Assembly (NCBI GenBank): GCA_934635515.1
Contig: CAKTZK010000008.1
Span: forward strand, 1 to 31,006
Direction: 5' to 3'
Source: an uncultured Oscillospiraceae bacterium
Lineage (GTDB): Bacteria; Bacillota_A; Clostridia; Oscillospirales; Oscillospiraceae
DNA length: 31,006 bases
The notes under the pieces were generated by a model. It did no database searches, was not told where the DNA came from, and was given only the letters and a program-made list of their open reading frames with translations. Position 1 is the first letter of the stretch; each line of letters starts with the position of its first letter. The translations under genes were made by a program, and so were the position numbers. Below, piece by piece: positions 6,793-14,671 of this stretch.

Positions 6793-7506
6793 TTATTTAG
6801 CGGTGTCGGCGGGCGGGTCATATTCCTCATACTCCGCCTGTTTCCCTTTGTAAATGTTCTGCATCTCCCGGTCTACCTCGAAAACGGCCTCGGAGCACAG
6901 GCGCAGGCGGGTGGCGTCGGCGTCGGAAAAGGCCCGGGAGGACTTATAGCGCAGCTCGTGCTCCAGACTGGCCCACATGTCCATGGCGATGGTACGCAGC
7001 TGGATCTCCACCGGCAGATGCAGCGTGCCCTCGGAAATGACGATGGGCACCTCCACGATCAGGTGCAGGCTGCGGTAGCCGGAGGGCTTGGGCGTTTGGA
7101 TGTAATCCACCTCCTGGAGGACCCGGAAGGACTCATTGCGGGTCAGGAGGCTGCGCAGGTAGTAGATGTCGTCTAAGTAGTTGCAGATGATGCGGATGCC
7201 GGCCACATCCTGCACATAGGCATAGATATTGTCAATGGTGACCTCGTGACCCCGGCGCTGGAGTTTTTCCACAATGGAGTCCAGGGTCTTGATGCGGTAT
7301 TCGATGTGGTGGATGGGGGAGCGGTCATTGAGGGTGGCAAATTCCTCGTCCAGGATCTCCATTTGCGCCACGGCCATTTTAAGCGCGCTGCGGTACAGGT
7401 GGTTGACCCGAACCATGCCCTGGGCCAACTCCTGCTCCTGCTGAGGGGTCCCGCCCGGCAGATGGATGTTGCGCAGGGAAAACTGGTTGGTTTTTTCGAC
7501 CATCAT
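6793..7506 (-). CDS. Small alarmone synthetase (RelA/SpoT-domain GTP pyrophosphokinase)
   Basis: Transfers pyrophosphate from ATP to GTP/GDP to make (p)ppGpp. 237 residues, consisting only of the synthetase domain; no HD hydrolase, TGS or ACT domain, which defines the small alarmone synthetases (RelQ/YjbM and RelP/YwaC types). Seen: RIKTLDSIVEKLQRRG (ATP-binding Arg/Lys segment), DVAGIRIICNY (catalytic Asp region), DYIQTPKPSGYRSLHL (G-loop) and VEIQLRTIAMDMWASLEHE (catalytic Glu region). The ATG at 7506 is preferred over the adjacent one at 7503 because AGGAGG lies 11-14 bases upstream. It is monocistronic, with a hairpin terminator just after the stop. RelQ type is more likely than RelP, but I cannot separate them firmly. 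Confidence 0.92.
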   Translation of the reverse strand: MMVEKTNQFSLRNIHLPGGTPQQEQELAQGMVRVNHLYRSALKMAVAQMEILDEEFATLNDRSPIHHIEYRIKTLDSIVEKLQRRGHEVTIDNIYAYVQDVAGIRIICNYLDDIYYLRSLLTRNESFRVLQEVDYIQTPKPSGYRSLHLIVEVPIVISEGTLHLPVEIQLRTIAMDMWASLEHELRYKSSRAFSDADATRLRLCSEAVFEVDREMQNIYKGKQAEYEEYDPPADTAK

Positions 7507-7561
7507 AAAAAATCTATCCTCCTCCTGCCTGACCGACTTGCCAGGCAGTGCTGTTATTAAG

Positions 7562-7567
7562 AGTATA
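7562..7567 (-). promoter_or_regulatory. Candidate -10 of the alarmone synthetase gene
   Basis: TATACT on the minus strand about 55 bases before the ATG at 7506. No good -35 hexamer sits at the right distance, so this is weak. Confidence 0.35.
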
Positions 7568-7658
7568 CCACATAATAGAAAAGATGTGTGAATAATTTGT
7601 GTAAAATTGGAAAAGATTTGCCCGCCGCGCAGTCGGCATCGTACATGACGACAGCATA

Positions 7659-7692
7659 ACCCCCGCCGGGACCTGGGCCCCGGCGGGGGGTT
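7659..7692 (-). terminator. GC-rich terminator hairpin after hom
   Basis: AACCCCCGCCGGG paired with CCCGGCGGGGGGTT around a short GC-rich loop, 25 bases after the hom stop. The tail is TTATG on the minus strand, so termination may be partial. Confidence 0.55.
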
Positions 7693-7716
7693 CCGAAATT
7701 TTACGCTGCGAGGAGA

Positions 7717-8856
7717 TCAGCGGATCCCGGCCAGGAAGCAGCCCGGGTCCTTTTCAAGCTGCGCCCGGCCCCAGCGGAGCATCTCCTCCACGCTGACGCA
7801 GGAGGTCACCACGCCGCCGCCCCACTGCTCTACGGTCACAGAGCGCAGGAATTCGTCCGGGCAGGCGGTGCGCACATAGTAGGGATGGGCCTCCGCCCCG
7901 CACACTACGGCGGCAGGCTCCATGGCCTCGGTGTAGAATCCCGGCTGTCCGGCCAAAATATCCAGGCAGTCCTGCACGGCGTTGAAGGCGGTGGGATACC
8001 GCCCGGCGCCCTGGCCGAAAAAGCTGTGCTGGCCCACCTTTTCGCCGCAGTAGGTGATGAGATTGAAGTTCTTGGGCACGGCGGCCTCCAGGTCGCGGCT
8101 GTCTACCAGGGTGGGCTCAATAAAGGCGCACACGCCCCCCTCCGCCGCCTTGGCCGTGGCCAGAAGCTTACACACGAATCCGTGGTCCTGGAAGGCCCGG
8201 ATGTCCCTGTCCGTGACGGTGCGGATGCCGAACATGGGGATGTCCTCCTCCCGGACCAGCGCGTCAAAGGCGACGTTGGCGGAGATGGTCAGCTTCCGGC
8301 GCACATCATCGCCGTCGATGTCGGCGGAGGGGTCCGCCTCGGCGTAGCCCAGCTCCTGGGCCTGCTTCAGGATCTCCGGAAAGGACACCGGCGCGGCATG
8401 CATGGCATCCATGATGAAGTTGGTGGTGCCGTTCATAATGCCGGTGATCTGGCTGATGGTGTCCAGGCGCTTGCATCTTTCCAGATTGGTCAGCCAGGGG
8501 ATGCCCCCGCCTACAGCGGCGGTGCAGCGCAGGCTGACGCCGCATTTCCTTGCCAGGCCCACCAACTCCGGATAGTAGGCGCTGATGACCGCCTTGTTGG
8601 CCGTCACCACATGCTTGCCCGCCTTCAGCGCGGCGCATATATATTCATAAGCCGGATGCAGTCCGCCCATAACCTCCGCCACGATGCCGATGCTCTTGTC
8701 GTTTATAATGTCAGCGATGTCCGTTACCGCCAGGGCCCCCAGGTCCGGCCGGGCCCGGCGCACCAGGACCTTGGTCACGCGCAGGTCCTGTCGCTCCGCG
8801 CAAAAATCCAAAATGCCGCCGCCTACAACGCCGCAGCCCAAAAGTCCGATGTTCAT
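7717..8856 (-). CDS. hom: Homoserine dehydrogenase
   Basis: Reduces aspartate semialdehyde to homoserine with NAD(P)H, the branch point to threonine and methionine. 379 residues: N-terminal dinucleotide fold (MNIGLLGCGVVGGGI), then TANKAVIS, GIMNGTTNFI and YAEADPSADIDGDD, the standard substrate-site landmarks. Usual Bacillota enzymes are 400-430 residues with a C-terminal ACT domain; the chain here ends soon after the catalytic part, so Thr feedback through ACT is probably lacking. The ATG at 8856 has GGGAGG 7-8 bases upstream and gives the Rossmann motif at residue 2; an earlier in-frame start adds unrelated residues. It has its own promoter and stands apart from thrB/thrC. Confidence 0.96.
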   Translation of the reverse strand: MNIGLLGCGVVGGGILDFCAERQDLRVTKVLVRRARPDLGALAVTDIADIINDKSIGIVAEVMGGLHPAYEYICAALKAGKHVVTANKAVISAYYPELVGLARKCGVSLRCTAAVGGGIPWLTNLERCKRLDTISQITGIMNGTTNFIMDAMHAAPVSFPEILKQAQELGYAEADPSADIDGDDVRRKLTISANVAFDALVREEDIPMFGIRTVTDRDIRAFQDHGFVCKLLATAKAAEGGVCAFIEPTLVDSRDLEAAVPKNFNLITYCGEKVGQHSFFGQGAGRYPTAFNAVQDCLDILAGQPGFYTEAMEPAAVVCGAEAHPYYVRTACPDEFLRSVTVEQWGGGVVTSCVSVEEMLRWGRAQLEKDPGCFLAGIR

Positions 8857-8892
8857 GAAAAAACCTCCCAACAGGTGCAATTTTCTGCCCCA

Positions 8893-8921
8893 ATTTTACC
8901 TAAATATACCCCGGATGTCAA
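8893..8921 (-). promoter_or_regulatory. Sigma-A promoter of hom
   Basis: Minus strand TTGACA (8916-8921), exactly 17 bases, TAAAAT (8893-8898), 36 bases before the ATG. Near-perfect consensus, placed right after the trxA terminator. Confidence 0.8.
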
Positions 8922-8935
8922 CGGGGCCTATCCGC

Positions 8936-8975
8936 AAAAAAAGGGAGGCAGGCCCCGGGCCTGTCTCCCTTTTTA
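8936..8975 (-). terminator. Intrinsic terminator of trxA
   Basis: On the minus strand AAAAAGGGAGACAGGCCC, short loop, GGGCCTGCCTCCC then seven T, directly after the trxA stop. One G-T mismatch in the stem. Confidence 0.85.
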
Positions 8976-9287
8976 TTACTTTTGTACCAGCGCCAGGATC
9001 TCCTGCTCGCCCATGAGTCCGGCGGCGCGGTTTACCACCTGGCCGCCCTTGAACACCAGCAACGTGGGGATCACCTCGATGCCGTAGCGCATGGCCAAGG
9101 CGCTGCACTCGTCCACATTGACCTTTACGATCTGAAAATCACTGTACTTTTCGGACATTTCCTCCAGCGTAGGTGCCAGCATCCGGCAGGGACCGCACCA
9201 GGTGGCCCAGAAATCTACCAGCACCGGCGTGGAGCTGTCCAGCACCAGCGCGTCAAAAGTGTCCTGATCTGCATGTAGGATCGCCAT
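8976..9287 (-). CDS. trxA: Thioredoxin
   Basis: Small cytoplasmic disulfide reductase that keeps protein thiols reduced and donates electrons to reductases. 103 residues, the usual length. Active site WCGPC (C31, C34) in FWATWCGPCRML; the cis-Pro of IPTLLVF is present, and so is the buried Asp in VLVDFWA. The start is fixed by AAAGGAGG 8 bases before the ATG. It is a single-gene unit with its own promoter and terminator; no thioredoxin reductase gene lies nearby, so the reducing partner is encoded elsewhere. Confidence 0.96.
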   Translation of the reverse strand: MAILHADQDTFDALVLDSSTPVLVDFWATWCGPCRMLAPTLEEMSEKYSDFQIVKVNVDECSALAMRYGIEVIPTLLVFKGGQVVNRAAGLMGEQEILALVQK

Positions 9288-9323
9288 AAGAAAGCCTCCT
9301 TTGTCTTATGTATCTTTCCCACC

Positions 9324-9351
9324 ATTGTACCGTAAAATGCAAATAAGTCAG
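9324..9351 (-). promoter_or_regulatory. Candidate promoter of trxA
   Basis: Minus strand CTGACT (9346-9351), 16 bases, TACAAT (9324-9329), 36 bases before the ATG at 9287. The -10 is good, the -35 moderate. Confidence 0.5.
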
Positions 9352-9374
9352 TGATAAATGCAACAAAGAGAAAA

Positions 9375-10073
9375 TTATTTTCCGTTGCGGCTGTTCAGCT
9401 TGCCCAGGTAGCGGTAAATGCTGGCCTCCGAGCTGTGCAGCTCCTTGGCCACAAAGCTCACGGAGCCCTTCAGCAGGAACACGCCCTTGCGGTCCAGGAT
9501 CTCCATGATCTCCATTTTCTCGTCCTGATTCAGCCGGTCCACATCCACCGGATAGTTGGCCACCACCGAGGACACGATGCTGGCGGTGGCGCCGGCGATG
9601 GAGGTGGGGAAGCCCTGCTCCCGGGCGGATTCCGAGGGGTCGTTCTGATCCACGATGAGGCTGGTGCCGCTGGGCACGCTGGGGGTGAGCACCACGCTGC
9701 ACAGGTCCATCACCTGCTTCGACAGGGCCTCATAGCGGCTGCTGTCAAAGTTGATGCACAGCAGACCCACCACGCTTCCGGTGCGGTCCTTGATGAACAT
9801 ACTGTTGGAGTGCATCTTCTTCCCGGAGACAGAGGTGCTCTCAAAGGAGAGCACATAGTCCTGGGTCTCATACAGCCTGCCGGAGAGGAACTCCAGCATT
9901 TTGTTGCTCAGAGGAGAGCCCAGGTGCCGCCCTGTCAGCTCGCCGTTGGAGATGGCGATGATCTGGTTGGAGTCCTCTGTCAGCTCGTGAAGGGCCACCT
10001 CATAGTCCGGGCCCAGGATATGCCCTAAAAAGTCTACCAGCAGCGTATAATGACGCCGAATTTCCTTATCCAT
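9375..10073 (-). CDS. YheO/DauR-type transcriptional regulator (PAS-like plus HTH)
   Basis: Predicted DNA-binding regulator of 232 residues. The N-terminal half (about 1-125) matches the YheO-like PAS domain: YEVALHELTEDSNQIIAISN, GRHLGSPLS, and FIKDRTGSVVGLLCINFD. The C-terminal end (about 180-232) is a helix-turn-helix, with FVAKELHSSEASIYRYLGKL as the recognition part. The family includes DauR, a regulator of D-arginine use; the ligand here is unknown. ATG 10073 has AGGAGG 8-9 bases upstream. It is the last gene of a minus-strand operon 30 bases after the ligase gene, so it probably controls that operon or responds to its product. No clear terminator follows. Confidence 0.82.
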   Translation of the reverse strand: MDKEIRRHYTLLVDFLGHILGPDYEVALHELTEDSNQIIAISNGELTGRHLGSPLSNKMLEFLSGRLYETQDYVLSFESTSVSGKKMHSNSMFIKDRTGSVVGLLCINFDSSRYEALSKQVMDLCSVVLTPSVPSGTSLIVDQNDPSESAREQGFPTSIAGATASIVSSVVANYPVDVDRLNQDEKMEIMEILDRKGVFLLKGSVSFVAKELHSSEASIYRYLGKLNSRNGK

Positions 10074-10103
10074 ACGTATTTCCTCCTGACCTTTTGAGAA
10101 AAA

Positions 10104-11891
10104 TTAAGATTCCTGCTTGTCCGTGCTGTCCGTGCCGGCTGCGGCGCTGTCCGTTTCGGCTGCGGCGGCAGGAGCCTTGGCAGCGCCGATGCGCTGCAGT
10201 TCCTCTTCCTCCAGCACCCGATAAGCCACCTTACCCACCAGGGTCTTGGGCAGCTCATCCCTAAACTCGATGTCGTATGGCATGGCGTATTTGGCAATGT
10301 GCTTGCGGCAGTAGCTCATAAGGGCTTCCTTGGTGGCCTCGCTCTTTTCAACGCCGGGCTTGAGCATCACGAAGGCCTTCACCTTCTGCATGCGATAGGC
10401 GTCCGGCACACCGATAACGCAGCTCATCTGCACATCTTCGTGGGCGTCCAGAATATTCTCGATCTGACCGGGATACACATTGTAGCCCGAGGAGATGATC
10501 ATTCGCTTGGCCCGGCCCCGGAAGTAAATGAAGCCCTCGCTATCCATGGTGCCCAGGTCGCCGGTGTACACCCATGTCAGGCCGTCGTCGTGCTTTCGCA
10601 GGGTCTGGGCGGTCTCCTGGGGATGGTTCATGTATTCCTTCATCACCGTGGGCCCGGCCAGCAAAATTTCGCCCTCCTCACCGTAGGGCAGCTCCTCGTC
10701 GGTGCCGGGCTTCACGATTTTAATGTAAGTGTCCGGGAAGGGCAGACCGATGGAGCCCTCCTTGTACATATTGGTGGGCGTCAGGCAGCAGGCGGTAACG
10801 GTCTCGGTGGTGCCGTAGCCCTCCCGCACCTGGATGACGGCGTGGTGGTCGTAGAGGAACTTGTCGAATTTCTTCTTCAGCTCGATGGAGAGGCTGTCGC
10901 CGCCGGAGAAAACGCCCTTGAGGCTGGAGAGGTCGGCGTTATCCATGCTGGGCAGCCGCAGCAGCGCCTCGTACAGGGTGGGCACGCCTGCAATGAAATT
11001 GCACTTATACTTCACGATCTGCTTGGCATAGCTCTTGGCGGTGAACCGGGGGATCAGGATGCACCGGCCGCCGCTGGCCAGCATAGAGTGGACGCACACG
11101 CCCAGGCCGAAGCCGTGGAACAGGGGCATGGCCGCCAGCATCCGGTCGCCGGGACGGAACATGGGGTTGGTGGCGATGATCTGCTTGGCCAGGGCGTTGA
11201 AGTTGCCGTTGGTTAGCACGATGCCCTTGGTGGTGCCGGTGGTGCCGCCGGAGTAGAGGATCACCGCCGGGTCGTCTGCCTTGCGGTCCACCCGGAAATT
11301 CTTGTAGAAGCAGTGGCGGCTGAGGTCCATAAATTCCTTCCACCGTATCACCGGCGCATCATCGGGAATTTTCTGGATCTTCCGCCCCTCCGTGAGCATA
11401 TACCCCGCCCGGACGGGCCGACTCAGGGCATCCTTTACGGAGGCGATGATAATGTTCACGATGCCGGTGTTCTGGCGGATATGCTCAAACTTGTCGTAAA
11501 ACTGGTCCAGGGTGATGGCGGTGATAGACTCGGACTCATTGAGGTAGAACTCGATCTCCTTTTCCGCCGACAGGGGGTGGATCATGTTGGCAATGCCGCC
11601 CACCAGGTTCACCGCGTAGAACATATAGATGGCCTGGGGGCAGTTGGGCATGGCGATGGTCACCTTGTCCCCGGCCCGGATGCCCAGCACCTTCAGGCTC
11701 CTGGCGCAGCGCTCGATCTCCTGGATCATCTTGCGGTAGGTGGTGGACTTGCCCATAAAGTCAAAGGCGATGTTGTTGGGGTATTCCTGGGCCACCAGCT
11801 CCAGAGCCTGGAACATAGACCCGCCGAAATACTCCAGATGCATGGGCACATCACCCATGTGGGCGGCCCAGGGTGTTTTCACTTCACTCAT
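10104..11891 (-). CDS. AMP-forming acyl-CoA synthetase family enzyme (class I adenylate-forming)
   Basis: Activates a carboxylic acid as an acyl-AMP and probably transfers it to CoA. 595 residues. Core motifs: P-loop YSGGTTGTTKG (213-223), YGTTET (359-364), YTGDLG (442-447), hinge RGRAKRMIISSGYNVYP (459-474) and the catalytic Lys K554 in LPKTLVGKV. Residues from about 569 to 595 form an extra Ala/Thr/Ser/Asp-rich tail that looks disordered. Long- or medium-chain fatty acid ligase is the nearest type, but the substrate cannot be read. The start ATG at 11891 overlaps the upstream acyltransferase-like gene by 8 bases, so translation is likely coupled and the two proteins probably share a substrate or acyl product. 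Confidence 0.87.
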   Translation of the reverse strand: MSEVKTPWAAHMGDVPMHLEYFGGSMFQALELVAQEYPNNIAFDFMGKSTTYRKMIQEIERCARSLKVLGIRAGDKVTIAMPNCPQAIYMFYAVNLVGGIANMIHPLSAEKEIEFYLNESESITAITLDQFYDKFEHIRQNTGIVNIIIASVKDALSRPVRAGYMLTEGRKIQKIPDDAPVIRWKEFMDLSRHCFYKNFRVDRKADDPAVILYSGGTTGTTKGIVLTNGNFNALAKQIIATNPMFRPGDRMLAAMPLFHGFGLGVCVHSMLASGGRCILIPRFTAKSYAKQIVKYKCNFIAGVPTLYEALLRLPSMDNADLSSLKGVFSGGDSLSIELKKKFDKFLYDHHAVIQVREGYGTTETVTACCLTPTNMYKEGSIGLPFPDTYIKIVKPGTDEELPYGEEGEILLAGPTVMKEYMNHPQETAQTLRKHDDGLTWVYTGDLGTMDSEGFIYFRGRAKRMIISSGYNVYPGQIENILDAHEDVQMSCVIGVPDAYRMQKVKAFVMLKPGVEKSEATKEALMSYCRKHIAKYAMPYDIEFRDELPKTLVGKVAYRVLEEEELQRIGAAKAPAAAAETDSAAAGTDSTDKQES

Positions 11892-12759
11892 ACTGAACTT
11901 CCTCCTTCATAGGCTTTTCCAGCTCCCAGGGGTGCTCCAGCAGATATTGCAGGAGCCGGACGGATTTGGAATAGTAATACCCGTCGGCCAGACGCTCGTC
12001 AATGGTCAGGCCCAGGTCCAGCGTCTCCCGCATGGAGGCCCGGCCCTGCTCGTCGAAGTAGGGCCGCAGAGCCTTTTCACCGATGATGCAGAACAGGGAG
12101 CAGGTGCCCCAGTTGGTCAGGTGGTGGTAGCCGCACTTGAGCTTGATGGACCCCAGGTTGGACAGCACCACGGAGCTGTAATAGGGGTCGGTGGCGATCA
12201 TGTCCTGGGGCACCCAGCCGTGCTTATCCAGCCACATGAGGACCTTCACGGCGGTCTTGCCCAGCCAGCGGGGGAGCTTGTTGAGAATGTCCATGCTCTC
12301 CGTGGAGGAGTCCACCTTATCGCTGCGGCACTCCGTCACCTGGCTGCGGATGTACTGGTGTACATCCTGCAGGCAGAAATCCTCCCGGCTGTGCAGGAAG
12401 GCCAGAGCCTCGGCGCCCTTGTCGGAAAACTGCTTTTTCACCACGAAGGAGGCGGATACCTCGTTGCGCTGGTAGAAATTGCTGTTGACAATGAAGCGGT
12501 TCAGCTTAGGCCGCAGGGTGATGGTTTTAAGGAGGGCTGCCACCACAATGTGAAACATGGTGTAGGGGAACTCCGTCTCCGTCTCGTTGCGCTTTGCCAG
12601 GTATTCGTTCATAGCCGTCAGATCCACCCGCAAAGAGATGTAGGCCTCATTGTCGCAGCGGTTGGGATAGATGATACCGGTGATAAAATGCAGAGAATCC
12701 AATTCCCGCAGCAGTCGCCCATCCTTGCGGTCGCCCCGGCGTTTTTTCTGTTTTTCCAT
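11884..12759 (-). CDS. 2-oxoacid dehydrogenase E2 / CAT-fold acyltransferase-like protein
   Basis: 291 residues resembling only the catalytic (chloramphenicol-acetyltransferase-like) domain of E2 acyltransferases; no lipoyl or E1/E3-binding domain and no E1 or E3 genes nearby. Family marks are SSVVLSNLGSI, the segment LDLGLTIDERLADG, and the closing LLQYLLEHP. In active E2/CAT enzymes the last site is D-H-R-x-x-D-G; here it is DERLADG (254-260), with Glu255 in place of the catalytic His. Classical acyl transfer chemistry is therefore doubtful. The ATG at 12759 is chosen for the AGGAGA 6 bases upstream; the long upstream in-frame extension runs through repeat DNA. First gene of the operon with the acyl ligase (8-base overlap) and the YheO regulator. 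Confidence 0.72.
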   Translation of the reverse strand: MEKQKKRRGDRKDGRLLRELDSLHFITGIIYPNRCDNEAYISLRVDLTAMNEYLAKRNETETEFPYTMFHIVVAALLKTITLRPKLNRFIVNSNFYQRNEVSASFVVKKQFSDKGAEALAFLHSREDFCLQDVHQYIRSQVTECRSDKVDSSTESMDILNKLPRWLGKTAVKVLMWLDKHGWVPQDMIATDPYYSSVVLSNLGSIKLKCGYHHLTNWGTCSLFCIIGEKALRPYFDEQGRASMRETLDLGLTIDERLADGYYYSKSVRLLQYLLEHPWELEKPMKEEVQYE

Positions 12760-12817
12760 TTTTTCTCCTATTAGATTATTTTTAGACTGATAAAAATTTT
12801 TTCCCACTATAAAATGT

Positions 12818-12823
12818 AGTATA
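12818..12823 (-). promoter_or_regulatory. Candidate -10 of the acyltransferase/ligase operon
   Basis: TATACT on the minus strand about 58 bases before the ATG at 12759; no persuasive -35. Confidence 0.35.
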
Positions 12824-12890
12824 GCAAATCCCAGAGCGTTTTTCCAGTATAAATTTATAAGAAAGACAAAAACATCCGCATCCCCCAAAA

Positions 12891-12945
12891 TCCCTGTCAT
12901 TGCGAAGCCAGTGACCGAGGTCACTGGCTGTGGCAATCCGTACCC
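12891..12945 (+). repeat. Palindromic repeat, copy 1 (CCTGTCATTGCGA family)
   Basis: Starts TCCCTGTCATTGCGA, then an 11-bp stem AGCCAGTGACC/GGTCACTGGCT with loop GA, then GTGGCAATCCGTA. The same flanks occur at 22346-22380 and, inverted, at 22524-22576 around different stems. The 359-base gap 12760-13118 contains this element, the repeat at 12948-13000, a terminator and the promoter hint at 12818, but no gene. Confidence 0.8.
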
Positions 12946-12947
12946 TA

Positions 12948-13000
12948 AAGCCTCCCCTGCGTAAGGGGAGGTGGCGCGAAGCGCCGGAAGGGTCGTCGCC
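12948..13000 (+). repeat. Second palindromic element (double hairpin)
   Basis: AAGCCTCCCCT/AGGGGAGG around TGCGTA, followed by GGCGC/GCGCC around GAA, then GGAAGGGTCGTCGCC. From memory, similar elements are dispersed in Oscillospiraceae genomes; only one copy is in this window, so calling it a repeat is inference. Confidence 0.5.
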
Positions 13001-13062
13001 CACCGCACCCCCTGTCACGCACAATTCCTCAAAACACCCCCATCTTTCCACTTTCCTCTCAC

Positions 13063-13097
13063 AAAAAAACGGGGCCCCGCCACCCGGCAGAGCCCCA
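13063..13097 (-). terminator. Intrinsic terminator of asnS
   Basis: Minus strand GGGGCTCTGCC, loop GGGT, GGCGGGGCCCC (with G-T pairs), then CG and seven T, about 25 bases after the asnS stop. Confidence 0.8.
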
Positions 13098-13118
13098 TCC
13101 TTAAAATATCCAATTCGA

Positions 13119-14513
13119 TCAGAAATCCGCATTCCCCACCGTGCGGGGATGCAGCTCCACATCCCGGATGTTGCTCACGCCCGTGAGGTACATCACCATC
13201 CGCTCAAAGCCCAGGCCGAAGCCCGCATGCTTGCAGGAGCCGTAGCGCCGCAGGTCGCAGTACCACCAGTAGTCCTCGGGATTCATCCCCAGGTCCCGGA
13301 TGCGCTTTTCCAGCATCTCCAGTCGCTCCTCGCGCTGGCTGCCGCCCACGATCTCGCCGATGCCGGGCACCAGGCAGTCCGCCGCCGCCACGGTTTTGCC
13401 GTCGTCGTTCATGCGCATATAAAATGCCTTGATCTCCGCCGGATAGTCCGTCACGAACACGGGGCGCTTAAACACCTGCTCGGTGAGGAACCGCTCGTGC
13501 TCCGTCTGCAGGTCCGTGCCCCAGTCTACCTTGAAGTCGAACTTGTCGTTGTGCTTCTTGAGAATTTCTACCGCCTCGGTGTAGCTGATGCGGCCAAAGT
13601 CGCTGGAAGCCACATGCTCCAGCCGCTCCTTCAGGCCCTTATCCACGAAGCTGTTGAAAAACTCGATCTCCTGGGGGCACTTTTTAAGAACGCTGGTGAT
13701 GATATACTTGATCATGGCCTCCGCCACATCCATGTCCCCGGCCAGGTCGCAGAAGGCCATCTCCGGCTCGATCATCCAGAACTCGGCGGCGTGGCGCTGG
13801 GTGTTGGAGTTCTCCGCCCGGAATGTGGGGCCAAAGGTGTACACATCGCCAAAGGCCATGGCGAAGTTCTCGGCGTTCAGCTGGCCGGACACCGTGAGGC
13901 TGGTCTTTTTCCCGAAGAAATCCTGGCTGTAATCCACCTGCCCGTCCTGGGTCCGGGGCGGATTCTCCAGGTCCAGGGTGGTCACCTGGAACATCTCGCC
14001 CGCGCCCTCGCAGTCGGACCCGGTGATGATGGGGGTCTGCACGTACACAAAGCCCCGGTTCTGGAAAAATTCATGCACCGCGTAGGCCGCCACGGACCGC
14101 ACCCGGAAGGTGGCGGAGAACAGATTGGTACGGGGCCGCAGATGCTGGATGGTGCGCAGGAACTCCACACTGTGGCGCTTCTTTTGCAGCGGGTAGTCCG
14201 GGGCGGACTTGCCCTCCACCTCCACGGACTGGGCCTTCACCTCCAGGGGCTGCTTGGCCTCCGGGGTCAGCACCACCGTGCCGCGCACCACCAGGGCCGC
14301 GCCCACATTCTGGCCCGCGATCTCCTTATAATTATCCAGCACGGAGGCGTCCAGCACCACCTGCAGATTCTTAAAGCAGGAGCCGTCGTTCAGCTCCACA
14401 AAGCCGAAGCCCTTCATATCCCGGATGGTCCGTGCCCAGCCGCATACCACCACATCCTTGCCGTCCAGGCTCTCCCGGTCGGCGAACAGGGTGGCGATTC
14501 TCATTCGATCCAT
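13119..14513 (-). CDS. asnS: Asparaginyl-tRNA synthetase
   Basis: Charges tRNA-Asn with asparagine in the cytoplasm. 464 residues, the usual length. N-terminal OB-fold anticodon-binding domain (about 1-110; [21 protein letters not shown]), then the class II catalytic core: motif 2 [21 protein letters not shown] region and motif 3 [13 protein letters not shown]. Asn rather than Asp specificity is suggested by overall length (AspRS has a large GAD insert) and by the [14 protein letters not shown] segment. The ATG at 14513 is preferred because AAAGGTGG sits 8 bases upstream; an in-frame GTG at 14525 lies inside that ribosome binding site. Monocistronic, divergent from psuK. Confidence 0.96.
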   Translation of the reverse strand: MDRMRIATLFADRESLDGKDVVVCGWARTIRDMKGFGFVELNDGSCFKNLQVVLDASVLDNYKEIAGQNVGAALVVRGTVVLTPEAKQPLEVKAQSVEVEGKSAPDYPLQKKRHSVEFLRTIQHLRPRTNLFSATFRVRSVAAYAVHEFFQNRGFVYVQTPIITGSDCEGAGEMFQVTTLDLENPPRTQDGQVDYSQDFFGKKTSLTVSGQLNAENFAMAFGDVYTFGPTFRAENSNTQRHAAEFWMIEPEMAFCDLAGDMDVAEAMIKYIITSVLKKCPQEIEFFNSFVDKGLKERLEHVASSDFGRISYTEAVEILKKHNDKFDFKVDWGTDLQTEHERFLTEQVFKRPVFVTDYPAEIKAFYMRMNDDGKTVAAADCLVPGIGEIVGGSQREERLEMLEKRIRDLGMNPEDYWWYCDLRRYGSCKHAGFGLGFERMVMYLTGVSNIRDVELHPRTVGNADF

Positions 14514-14555
14514 AGCAATATCCACCTTTGCTTATCTTAATTTACAGTATGTACT

Positions 14556-14584
14556 ATTATAAACACATTTTTTCAGTTTGGCAA
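14556..14584 (-). promoter_or_regulatory. Sigma-A promoter of asnS
   Basis: Minus strand TTGCCA (14579-14584), 17 bases, TATAAT (14556-14561), 42 bases before the ATG. No T-box leader is present in the short untranslated region. Confidence 0.75.
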
Positions 14585-14595
14585 CACATTTCCTC

Positions 14596-14627
14596 TTGAC
14601 AAATGAGAAGAAGTGTGAGAATATAAG
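14596..14627 (+). promoter_or_regulatory. Candidate promoter of the psuK-psuG operon
   Basis: TTGACA (14596-14601) and TATAAG (14622-14627) are separated by 20 bases, longer than ideal; intermediate AATATA gives 18. It lies 45-75 bases before psuK and back to back with the asnS promoter. Confidence 0.4.
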
Positions 14628-14671
14628 CACAAGATTAGAAGATAAAGTTTTGTTTACGAAAGGAGAACGCC

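Noticed and set aside
6486..6830. Minus-strand frame across the riboswitch region
   Set aside because: It overlaps two terminators, the aptamer and the 3' end of the alarmone synthetase gene; no start signals.
12782..13186. ORFs on both strands between the acyltransferase-like gene and asnS
   Set aside because: They consist mainly of palindromic repeats and the asnS terminator, and the extension to 13008 of the acyltransferase frame has no support.
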